Shown piece by piece: positions 34,851 through 43,051 of a stretch of DNA of 64,000 bases (position 1 is its first letter; each line of letters begins with the position of its first letter). The stretch lies in contig JADGDR010000008.1 in NCBI GenBank assembly GCA_016744795.1, positions 44,969-108,968 on the forward strand, in the 5' to 3' direction. Made by a program: the position numbers and the translations under genes. The stretch comes from Sulfurospirillum sp. (lineage in GTDB: Bacteria > Campylobacterota > Campylobacteria > Campylobacterales > Sulfurospirillaceae). The notes beneath the pieces were generated by a model. The model did no database searches and had not been told where the DNA came from. It worked only from the letters and a program-made list of their open reading frames with translations.

Positions 34851-37061
34851 TTAAAGATTTTCAATTTGCACACTTCCCATGACTTCAAATTTTGCTTTTG
34901 AGTCAATTTCAGCATGACTTAATACAACAATATCTAAGCCAAATTTTTCAAAGATATCATTTAGTGCTTTTCTAAGCATTGGATCGACGATAATAACAAC
35001 AGGGGCAACTCCACGTTGTAGTAATTTTGTAGCTTCATCACTTACAACTTGGACAAGTGTATTTATCTGTCCTATGTTTAAAAGTAGTTCTCTTACTCCA
35101 TCTCTATCGTGAGAAGCATCTAGTAGTTTTTGTTCTGTATTTGCATTAAATGTGAGTAACTTTAAGATACCATCTTCATCTACATACTGTTTTGTTATCA
35201 TGCGTGATAGTCTTGCACGAACTTGTTCTACAATTATATCTATGTTTTTAGTAACTTCTGCTACATCGCTTATTGTTTCTAATATTGTTAAAAGATCTTT
35301 AATTGGTATTTTCTCATGAAGAAGAGCTTTTAGCACTTTTTGTATAAGTCCTATAGTCGCTACTTTTTGACAATCTTCTACTATAACAGGGTAAGTTTCT
35401 TTTAGCTTTTCTACAAGAGATTGAACTTCTTGACGAGTAAGAAGCTCTTCTGAATGTGCTTTTATAAGTTCGCTCATGTGAGTTGAAACTACTGTAGCAG
35501 GGTCAACTGCTGTATAACCCTTTATGATAGCATCTTCTTTTATTTTAGGATCAATCCAAAGAGCATCAAGCCCAAAAGCTGGCTCTTTTGTGGGCATGCC
35601 CTCTACTATATCTGTTACAAGTCCACTATCCATCGCTAGATACTTATCTGGATATATTTCACCTTCTCCAATAGCAATTCCTTTTAATAAAAGTTGGTAT
35701 TGGTTTGGTTGAAGATGTAGATTGTCTCTAATTCTTACTTGAGGAATAAGATAACCAAAATCTCCAGCAATTTTACGTCTCATACTTTTGATACGTTCAA
35801 GCAAATCACCACCTTGTGCTGGGTCTGCTAATTTTATAAGTTGATACCCTAAATCTAATTCTAAAATTTCAAGTTTTAATATATCATTTAAGGCCGTTTC
35901 TTCTTCTTTTTTCTCTTCTTCACGACTCTTCCTTGGAGCTTCTGAGGTGGAAGTTTGATCTGCATTTGCTTGAGAAAGTTTTGTTCCTGCTTTAGGCTCT
36001 TTTTGACCACCATGTTTGTTGAAGAATTCTTCCATTGAAAAACTACCATCTTGTGTTACTTTTACAAGATAACCAAGGCACAAAAATATAAGCCCAACAA
36101 AACCCAAAGAGATAGTGGGAAGACCTGGTACTATTGCAAACATCATCATAATAAAACCTACAATAATTAGTGTTTTATATTCACTAAAAAGTTGATCTAT
36201 AGTACTATCTGAAAAGTTTTTGCTATCATCGGCTTTACTTGCACGAGTTATAATAATACCAGTTGCTGTAGAAGATATTAGTGCAGGAAGTTGAGAAACT
36301 AAACCATCACCAATAGTTAAAATTGTATAAGTTTGAGCACTAACAGCTGCATCCAAATCATGTTGAAATGCACCAATGAGAAATCCACCAATTATGTTAA
36401 TAATAGTTATGATAATACCAGCAACTGCGTCACCTTTTACAAATTTGCTTGAACCATCCATTGCTCCATAAAAGTTTGCTTCTTGAATAATGGCTTCACG
36501 TCGTTCACGAGCCGTTTTTTCATCTATTAGTCCAGCATTTAAATCAGCATCTATTGCCATTTGTTTTCCAGGCATTGCATCAAGAGTAAAACGTGCAGCA
36601 ACTTCTGCAACTCTTGTTGATCCTTTTGTGATAACCATAAAGTTAATTAAAACTAAAATAGAAAATACAATAATACCAATAACATAGTTTCCACCAACAA
36701 CAAACTGCCCAAAGCTAGATATGATTTCACTAACTGCGTCAGTTCCTTCATGCCCTTTACTAAGAATCATCCTAGTAGTTGCAATGTTAAGTGAGAGTCG
36801 ATAGAGGGTTATGATTAGAATAAGAGTAGGAAATGTTGTCAAATCAGTTGGTTTAGGAATATAAAGTGCAATTAAAATAAGAAGAACTGAAATGGCAATG
36901 GATATGGTTAAGAAAAAATCCAATAGTCCACTAGGAAGTGGTACGATGATAATAGCAATAATAGCTATTATAAAAGCTACTACTGTTAAATCTTTTGCTT
37001 TAACAATTATCTCTAAAAAAGGAGCAATACGAGTAAGCATGCTTTTTTGTCTGGGTGCCAT
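34851..37061 (-). CDS. flhA: Flagellar type III export protein FlhA
   Basis: PLPSGLLDFFLTISIAISVLLILIALYI...FTLDAMPGKQMAIDADLNAGLIDEKTARERR. Confidence 0.96.
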   Translation of the reverse strand: MAPRQKSMLTRIAPFLEIIVKAKDLTVVAFIIAIIAIIIVPLPSGLLDFFLTISIAISVLLILIALYIPKPTDLTTFPTLILIITLYRLSLNIATTRMILSKGHEGTDAVSEIISSFGQFVVGGNYVIGIIVFSILVLINFMVITKGSTRVAEVAARFTLDAMPGKQMAIDADLNAGLIDEKTARERREAIIQEANFYGAMDGSSKFVKGDAVAGIIITIINIIGGFLIGAFQHDLDAAVSAQTYTILTIGDGLVSQLPALISSTATGIIITRASKADDSKNFSDSTIDQLFSEYKTLIIVGFIMMMFAIVPGLPTISLGFVGLIFLCLGYLVKVTQDGSFSMEEFFNKHGGQKEPKAGTKLSQANADQTSTSEAPRKSREEEKKEEETALNDILKLEILELDLGYQLIKLADPAQGGDLLERIKSMRRKIAGDFGYLIPQVRIRDNLHLQPNQYQLLLKGIAIGEGEIYPDKYLAMDSGLVTDIVEGMPTKEPAFGLDALWIDPKIKEDAIIKGYTAVDPATVVSTHMSELIKAHSEELLTRQEVQSLVEKLKETYPVIVEDCQKVATIGLIQKVLKALLHEKIPIKDLLTILETISDVAEVTKNIDIIVEQVRARLSRMITKQYVDEDGILKLLTFNANTEQKLLDASHDRDGVRELLLNIGQINTLVQVVSDEATKLLQRGVAPVVIIVDPMLRKALNDIFEKFGLDIVVLSHAEIDSKAKFEVMGSVQIENL

Positions 37062-37080
37062 ATATACCTTAATAAATTTA

Positions 37081-37488
37081 TTAGCTAATTATATCTTTAA
37101 GTGACATATTATCTAAAAAATCATCAATTTTAGATTGTAGTTTATTTAAAAATGGTAAAATTTTACAAAAATCTGACTTATTGTTAGGACAACAACCATG
37201 TGATGTGGTGCATTCTAATACCATAGTTGGTTTTTTTTCTGCACAGGCTATTATCTGTTTTAGGCTAAATTCACTGGGATCTTCTGCAAGTAAAAAACCT
37301 CCATGAGCACCTTTGTAGGATTTTAAAATTCCTTCTTTTGCAAGTGATTGAAGTATCTTTGCTAAAAAGCTTTTAGAAATGCCAAGTTGAGTTGATAAAG
37401 TATCCACATCTTGAGGGGTCTCCTTTTGAGAAATCATTATCAATGATAATAGGGCATATTCGCTTGCTTTTGTTAGTAGCATACACAA
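37081..37488 (-). CDS. Rrf2-family transcriptional regulator with Cys cluster
   Basis: LLTKASEYALLSLIMISQKETPQDVDTLSTQLGISKSFLAKILQSLAKEGILKSYKGAHGGFLLA; ECTTSHGCCPNNKSDFCKI. Confidence 0.9.
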   Translation of the reverse strand: MCMLLTKASEYALLSLIMISQKETPQDVDTLSTQLGISKSFLAKILQSLAKEGILKSYKGAHGGFLLAEDPSEFSLKQIIACAEKKPTMVLECTTSHGCCPNNKSDFCKILPFLNKLQSKIDDFLDNMSLKDIIS

Positions 37489-37654
37489 TCCTTGTTTTAA
37501 ATAAATGAGACAATAATTGTACTAAATATAAACTTGTATTTTCTTTACATCTTGAAGTTACTGTTTAGTTGTTAGCTTTAATGATAAATTTTGTTTAAAG
37601 TGGTATAATGATGTTCCTCATTTTATGAGAGATTATACCAATTTGGAGGTCATT

Positions 37655-37927
37655 ATGGCTTTGGATTCGGCGAAAAAATTAGAAATCGCAGCAGAATATG
37701 GTTCAAGTGCAACCGATACAGGTTCACCAGCAGTGCAAATCGCACTTTTAACTTTTAGAATTAGAGAGTTAACTGAGCATTTAAAGATAAACAAGAAAGA
37801 TCACTCTTCAAGACTTGGTCTACTAAAACTTGTTAGTCAAAGAAAGAGATTAATGAAATATCTTAAAAGACAAGATTATGCTAAGCATAATGATATAGCT
37901 GCAAAGCTTTCTATAAGAATAAAGTAA
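37655..37927 (+). CDS. rpsO: 30S ribosomal protein S15
   Basis: MALDSAKKLEIAAEYGSSATDTGSPAVQIALLTFRIRELTEHLK...; ATG at 37655 preceded by TTTGGAGGT (track ORF starts upstream at 37625). Confidence 0.95.
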   Translation: MALDSAKKLEIAAEYGSSATDTGSPAVQIALLTFRIRELTEHLKINKKDHSSRLGLLKLVSQRKRLMKYLKRQDYAKHNDIAAKLSIRIK

Positions 37928-37930
37928 TTA

Positions 37931-37951
37931 AAGAGACCGTGAAGGTCTCTT
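37931..37951 (+). terminator. Rho-independent-like hairpin after rpsO
   Basis: AAGAGACC-GTGAA-GGTCTCTT. Confidence 0.7.
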
Positions 37952-37991
37952 CTCTCTTCCTCCAATAAATAATTCTTCTTTAATTTATGTT

Positions 37992-38011
37992 TTATACGAT
38001 AAACCGTATAA
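37992..38011. promoter_or_regulatory. Inverted repeat, candidate operator upstream of small HTH gene
   Basis: TTATACG-ATAAAC-CGTATAA. Confidence 0.35.
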
Positions 38012-38164
38012 TTATATACTTATGTGTTTCTAAATTCTCTAAAACTGTATAAAAAACAAAAAATAATGTTTAAAATGGTATTAAATTGAGTTTTTTTCGA
38101 TATAATTTATGATGTTTTACTTATATTTAGGTGTAATTAAAACAATATTGGTTAAACTCTTGTG

Positions 38165-38413
38165 ATGAAGACAAAAGATATATTTAATCTGCTTCACAAT
38201 GCAGTGGAATCAAAATTTCTTGGTAAAAAAATTAGTCAACGTGAAATGGCAAATAGACTGGATATTTCAATGAGAACATATCAAGATTGGAAGCTTGGTA
38301 ACTCCCAACCTCAGTCAGCAGTTGCTATTTTTAAAATGCTTACTGAATTAGATGATGATGATGTATTACATGTAGTAAGACGAATCAGACGTGGCTTGGA
38401 GGAAAAAAGCTAA
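38165..38413 (+). CDS. Small helix-turn-helix protein
   Basis: KISQREMANRLDISMRTYQDWKLGNSQPQSAVAIFKMLTEL reads as an XRE-like HTH; ATG at 38165 directly after the track GTG. Confidence 0.75.
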   Translation: MKTKDIFNLLHNAVESKFLGKKISQREMANRLDISMRTYQDWKLGNSQPQSAVAIFKMLTELDDDDVLHVVRRIRRGLEEKS

Positions 38414-38574
38414 TGAGTACACTTACAAAGAATGAAAGACAAGCATTAGATGAGCTATTTATAGCTATGAAAGAGAGACGCAATTTTTTTGCTAGAGTTC
38501 AAGACTCAAGAAAAGAGATGCTTCGTCTTTTAAAAACACTATTTATAAAACAGAAAACTTCAAAACACTATTAA
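38413..38574 (+). CDS. 53-aa hypothetical protein, 1-nt overlap with the HTH gene
   Basis: ATG within TAATG; MSTLTKNERQALDELFIAMKERRNFFARVQDSRKEMLRLLKTLFIKQKTSKHY; not in supplied ORF track. Confidence 0.55.
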   Translation: MSTLTKNERQALDELFIAMKERRNFFARVQDSRKEMLRLLKTLFIKQKTSKHY

Positions 38575-38683
38575 CTTCTAGCATGCAGATACTTATCTAT
38601 GAATAATGTATTATTTAACATAATCCTATCTTAAAATATTTATAACTAAATAAACTTGAGTTAAGTAGACTAAAGTTTATTGC

Positions 38684-38713
38684 TTGACAAGACTACACTC
38701 AATGTTGTATAAT
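38684..38713 (+). promoter_or_regulatory. Sigma70-type promoter of hrcA-grpE-dnaK
   Basis: TTGACA (38684-38689), 18-nt spacer, TATAAT (38708-38713). Confidence 0.75.
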
Positions 38714-38717
38714 GCTA

Positions 38718-38744
38718 TCAGCAATTAAACATAAAGAGTGCTAA
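38718..38744 (+). promoter_or_regulatory. Degenerate CIRCE element overlapping hrcA start
   Basis: TCAGCAATT-N9-GAGTGCTAA against canonical TTAGCACTC-N9-GAGTGCTAA; exact 9-nt spacing. Confidence 0.7.
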
Positions 38745-39535
38745 TGACTAAGAGAGAGATTATACTTGAAGCGATTATCCAAGAATACTTAAGTTCTGGA
38801 GAGCCTATAGGCTCGTTGGAACTTCAAAAGTGTATGGATATAGAAATATCCCCTTCAACTATAAGAATCTACCTTAACAGGCTTTCACAAGAGGGTGCTT
38901 TAGTTCAATTGCATGTTAGTAGTGGAAGAGTACCGACCAATGATGCTCTTGTTCAGTATTGGATAGATAGGCTTAATCCTATGAAAACTTTAGAGATAGA
39001 TGATATACAAAGGTTTGAAAACTCAGCTAATGAGTATGGTCTTTTTTGTATTGCTCAAAAGAGTTCAGAAGAGTTTCTTAAAGAGATTATTGAAGTAAGT
39101 GCTAGGTTTCTTATTTTAAGCTTTGATACTCAAGAAGTCGTTTTGAAATATAGTGAACAAGTTAAAAGATTTTTATCAAATCTGATTGGTTCTGAGATGA
39201 GAGAGCTTAAAAATATTTCTGCTCAAGTAGGATTGTATGAACTATACGATAAATTGGACCAGATTTTAAATCATGAGCCTCTTATAAGTGTTGGTATAAA
39301 CCAGCTATACGATATTGCAAAAGAACAAAGTGATAGTACTTTTGTAAATAAGTTACTAAATAATGAGTTCTCTTTTGGATTAAAAGAGGGTGTTTATTTT
39401 GATGGTTTTGTTCCTTATGGATGTTTGGCTGTTAAGCAATTAGCGACTATAGAAGAAAAAGACGCTAGTCTATTTTACTTTGGTGATATAGGCAGTGATT
39501 TTGAAGGTTTTTTAAATCAAGGAGATAATAAGTGA
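38744..39535 (+). CDS. hrcA: Heat-inducible transcription repressor HrcA
   Basis: TKREIILEAIIQEYLSSGEPIGSLELQ...ISPSTIRIYLNRLSQEGALVQLHVSSGRVPTNDAL; before grpE-dnaK. Track start is a GTG at 38738; ATG at 38744 preferred. Confidence 0.92.
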   Translation: MTKREIILEAIIQEYLSSGEPIGSLELQKCMDIEISPSTIRIYLNRLSQEGALVQLHVSSGRVPTNDALVQYWIDRLNPMKTLEIDDIQRFENSANEYGLFCIAQKSSEEFLKEIIEVSARFLILSFDTQEVVLKYSEQVKRFLSNLIGSEMRELKNISAQVGLYELYDKLDQILNHEPLISVGINQLYDIAKEQSDSTFVNKLLNNEFSFGLKEGVYFDGFVPYGCLAVKQLATIEEKDASLFYFGDIGSDFEGFLNQGDNK

Positions 39536-40095
39536 GTGAAAAAGAAGAAGAGACTAACTTAGCTGAAGAAGAAGTCGTTAAGACAGAAGAAGAGAAAGTT
39601 GAAGTGGTTGACCAGAAAGAAGAGATTCTTGAAGTTGATGAAGTAGAAACTTTAAAAGAAAAAGTCGCCCAACTAGAAGATCAATATTTAAGAGCAAATG
39701 CAGAGTTTGCAAATATGAAAAAAAGACTTGAAAAAGAGAAATTGAGTGCTGTTGCATATGCAAATGAACTTTTTGCAAGAGATATGTTAGCTATTATCGA
39801 TGCCCTTGATTCAGCTTCACTTTTAAAAGAGAGTGAAGATATAAAATCTGAAGAGCTTTTTGAAAAAGTAAAAGAAGGTATAGATTTAACAGTAGACCAG
39901 TTTAAAAAATCTTTTGAAAAACATGGAATTGAACTTGTTCACGTTGATGGAGAATTTGATCCAAATTTTCATAATGCAGTTATGCAAGTAGATAGCGAAG
40001 AGAAAAAAAGTGGCGAAATTTTACAAGTATTCCAAAAGGGATATAAGATAAAAGATAGAGTTCTAAGACCCGCAATGGTTAGCATAGTAAAGTAA
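39532..40095 (+). CDS. grpE: Nucleotide exchange factor GrpE
   Basis: QYLRANAEFANMKKRLEKEKLSAVAYANELFARDMLAIIDALD...; between hrcA and dnaK. Confidence 0.95.
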   Translation: MSEKEEETNLAEEEVVKTEEEKVEVVDQKEEILEVDEVETLKEKVAQLEDQYLRANAEFANMKKRLEKEKLSAVAYANELFARDMLAIIDALDSASLLKESEDIKSEELFEKVKEGIDLTVDQFKKSFEKHGIELVHVDGEFDPNFHNAVMQVDSEEKKSGEILQVFQKGYKIKDRVLRPAMVSIVK

Positions 40096-40194
40096 TCAAG
40101 TTAAAGAAAACAGTAAATCTAAATACGACCGTAAGGTTGTGCTTTAGTGCAATGAATTTAACTTGGACTTGTTCAAGTTAAAGAAAACAGTAAA
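40096..40194 (+). repeat. grpE-dnaK spacer with 22-bp direct repeat and inverted repeat
   Basis: TCAAGTTAAAGAAAACAGTAAA at 40096-40117 and 40173-40194; TTTAACTTG (40157-40165) complementary to CAAGTTAAA in both copies. Confidence 0.85.
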
Positions 40195-40211
40195 ATAAAA
40201 AAGGAAATAGT

Positions 40212-42092
40212 ATGGGAAAAGTAATAGGAATAGATTTAGGAACAACAAACTCTTGTGTTTCTGTATATGAACGTGGTGAAAGTAAGGTTATAGCAAATAA
40301 AGAAGGAAGAAATACAACTCCTTCAATCGTAGCTTTTACAGATAAAAATGAAGTTTTGGTAGGAGAGACTGCAAAACGTCAAGCTGTAACAAACCCAAAA
40401 AGAACTATTTACTCTATAAAAAGAATCATGGGTCTTATGAGCAATGAAGAGACAACAAAAGAAGCTAAAAAAAGACTTCCTTATGAGATAGTTGATAGAA
40501 ATGGTGCTTGTGCAATTGATATTGAAGGAAAAGTTTATACTCCTCAAGAAATTTCAGCAAAAGTTCTTATGAAGTTAAAAGAAGATGCGGAAAGCTTTTT
40601 AGGTGAAGAAGTAACTGATGCAGTTATCACTGTTCCTGCTTATTTTAATGATTCACAAAGAAAAGCTACAAAAGAAGCTGGTGTAATTGCTGGGCTAAAT
40701 GTTCTAAGAATTATTAATGAGCCAACTTCAGCTGCACTCTCTTATGGACTTGATAAAAAAGAAGCTGAGAAAATCGTAGTTTACGATCTTGGTGGTGGTA
40801 CATTTGACGTTACAGTTCTTGAAACGGGTGACAATGTAGTAGAAGTTTTATCAACAGGTGGTAATGCATTTTTAGGTGGAGATGATTTTGATAACCGTTT
40901 AATTGATTGGTTAGCTGCTGAGTTTAAAAAAGATAATGCAATTGACCTTAAAAATGATGTTATGGCTCTTCAAAGACTAAAAGAAGCTGCTGAAAATGCA
41001 AAAAAAGAGCTTTCAGCTGCAAGTGAAACTGAAGTAAACTTACCATTTATTACAGCAGATGCATCAGGACCAAAACACTTAGTTAAAAAACTTACTCGTG
41101 CTAAATTTGAGTCTATGATTGATGATTTAGTAGATGAGACTATCAAGAAAATAGCAGAAGTTGTTAAAGATAGTGATTTAGCTAAAAACGAAATCAAAGA
41201 GATTATTATGGTTGGTGGTAGTACAAGAATTCCATTAGTTCAAGAAAAAATCAAAGCATTCTTCGGAAAAGAGTTAAACAAGTCAGTTAATCCTGATGAA
41301 GTAGTTGCAATTGGTGCTGCTATTCAAGGTGCTGTTATAAAAGGTGATGTTAAAGATGTTCTTCTTCTTGATGTTACTCCTTTAAGTCTTGGAATCGAGA
41401 CTCTTGGTGGAGTTATGACAAAGTTAATTGAAAAAGGAACTACGATTCCTGTTAAAAAAACTCAAACTTTCTCAACTGCTGAAGATAATCAACCAGCAGT
41501 TACAATTAATGCTATTCAAGGTGAACGTGAATTTGCTAGAGATAACAAGTCTTTAGGACAATTTAATCTAGACAATATACCTGCAGCTCCAAGAGGTGTT
41601 CCTCAGATTGAAGTTGCATTTGATATAGATGCAAATGGTATTTTAGTTGTAAGTGCAACTGATAAAGCAACTGGAAAAGCTCAAACTATTACTATTTCTG
41701 GTTCAAGTGGACTTGATGATGCTGAAATTGAAAAGATGGTAAAAGATGCTGAACTTCATAAAGAAGAAGATAATAAGCGTAAAGAAGCAGTAGATGCTAG
41801 AAATCAAGCAGATGCTCTTGCTCATCAAACTGAGAAGTCTTTAGGAGAGATGGGTGAAAGTATAAGTGCTGAGGACAAAGAAAATATAGAAGCAAAACTA
41901 AAAGAGTTAAAAGACGTTTTAGCTGATGAAAATGCAACTAAAGAGCAAATTGATGAAAAAGTGAAAGCTCTTACAGAAGCTAGTCATAAACTTGCTGAAG
42001 CAATGTACAAAAAAGATGAAAAAGGTGCTGAAGGAAATGAGCCTAAAGGTGCTAAAAAAGATGAAGATGTAATTGACGCAGAAGTCGAGTAA
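40212..42092 (+). CDS. dnaK: Molecular chaperone DnaK
   Basis: [41 protein letters not shown]... Confidence 0.98.
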   Translation: MGKVIGIDLGTTNSCVSVYERGESKVIANKEGRNTTPSIVAFTDKNEVLVGETAKRQAVTNPKRTIYSIKRIMGLMSNEETTKEAKKRLPYEIVDRNGACAIDIEGKVYTPQEISAKVLMKLKEDAESFLGEEVTDAVITVPAYFNDSQRKATKEAGVIAGLNVLRIINEPTSAALSYGLDKKEAEKIVVYDLGGGTFDVTVLETGDNVVEVLSTGGNAFLGGDDFDNRLIDWLAAEFKKDNAIDLKNDVMALQRLKEAAENAKKELSAASETEVNLPFITADASGPKHLVKKLTRAKFESMIDDLVDETIKKIAEVVKDSDLAKNEIKEIIMVGGSTRIPLVQEKIKAFFGKELNKSVNPDEVVAIGAAIQGAVIKGDVKDVLLLDVTPLSLGIETLGGVMTKLIEKGTTIPVKKTQTFSTAEDNQPAVTINAIQGEREFARDNKSLGQFNLDNIPAAPRGVPQIEVAFDIDANGILVVSATDKATGKAQTITISGSSGLDDAEIEKMVKDAELHKEEDNKRKEAVDARNQADALAHQTEKSLGEMGESISAEDKENIEAKLKELKDVLADENATKEQIDEKVKALTEASHKLAEAMYKKDEKGAEGNEPKGAKKDEDVIDAEVE

Positions 42093-42099
42093 TCTTTAC

Positions 42100-42126
42100 A
42101 TGTAAGAGCCATTTTGGCTCTTACAT
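42100..42126. terminator. Bidirectional terminator between dnaK and ppk2
   Basis: ATGTAAGAGCC-ATTTT-GGCTCTTACAT; the left arm runs into a TTTACATGTAA copy. Confidence 0.8.
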
Positions 42127-42948
42127 CTGTTCGTTTTTAAGTGTAAATTTAAACTCTTTTTCCATTTTTATTGCTTCATCTCTCCCGTAAATAATAACAC
42201 TTCTATCAACTTTTATTTTATTTATATTGATTTTATCAGGATAATCAACAAAATTGAGTATATGTTTTATTACATTGATTCTAGCTTTTTTCTTATCATC
42301 ACTTTTTATTATTGTCCATGGAGCAATATCTGTATGAGTTGCACTTAGCATCATAAATTTTGCTAATGAATATTCATCCCATAGCTCTTGAGATTTTTTA
42401 TCAACTGGCGAGAGTTTATACTGTTTTAGTGGATCTGTTTCTCTTGATTTGAATCTATTGTCTTGCTCTTTTTTAGAAACTGAGAAGTAAAATTTAAATA
42501 TTTTTATATCTTCATTAACTATCATAGTCTCAAATTCAGGAGCATCTTTTAGAAACTTGTGATGTTGTCGTTCAGAACAAAAACCCATAACAGGTTCAAC
42601 CATAGCTCTATTGTACCAGCTCCTATCAAAAAGTACTATTTCTCCTGCACTTGGAAGATGTTTTACATATCGTTGAAAGTACCATTGAGTTTTTTCAGTA
42701 TCACTTGGTTTTTCTAGTGCTACAACTCTTGCCCCCCTTGGATTGAGGTGTTCAGTAATTCTTTTTATAGTTCCACCTTTACCTGCGGCATCACGTCCTT
42801 CAAATATCATAAGAATTTTAAGGCCTTTCTCTTTAACGTGGTTTTGAAATTTTAGAAGTTCTACTTGGAGACGTCTTAACTCTTGTTCATAAGCAAGTTT
42901 GTCTTTTTTTACCCAAATTTGTATTCTATTTTTATTTTTTTTGTCCAC
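42121..42948 (-). CDS. ppk2: Polyphosphate kinase 2
   Basis: ILMIFEGRDAAGKGGTIKRITEHLNPRGARVVALEKPSDTEKTQWYFQRYVKHLPSAGEIVLFDRSWYNRA. Confidence 0.95.
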   Translation of the reverse strand: MDKKNKNRIQIWVKKDKLAYEQELRRLQVELLKFQNHVKEKGLKILMIFEGRDAAGKGGTIKRITEHLNPRGARVVALEKPSDTEKTQWYFQRYVKHLPSAGEIVLFDRSWYNRAMVEPVMGFCSERQHHKFLKDAPEFETMIVNEDIKIFKFYFSVSKKEQDNRFKSRETDPLKQYKLSPVDKKSQELWDEYSLAKFMMLSATHTDIAPWTIIKSDDKKKARINVIKHILNFVDYPDKININKIKVDRSVIIYGRDEAIKMEKEFKFTLKNEQM

Positions 42949-43051
42949 ATATAGTCCTTTAGAAGAGTTCGTACGTATAAATCGCCAATATTTATAATAT
43001 ATTTAGAGTTATTTGATAGAATAAGACAAATTATTGGGCAAGGTATAATTT

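Noticed and set aside
37433-37452. ATTATCAATGATAAT inverted repeat resembling half of a Fur box
   Set aside because: Lies inside the Rrf2 coding region, encodes conserved residues and does not match the 19-bp Fur consensus well.
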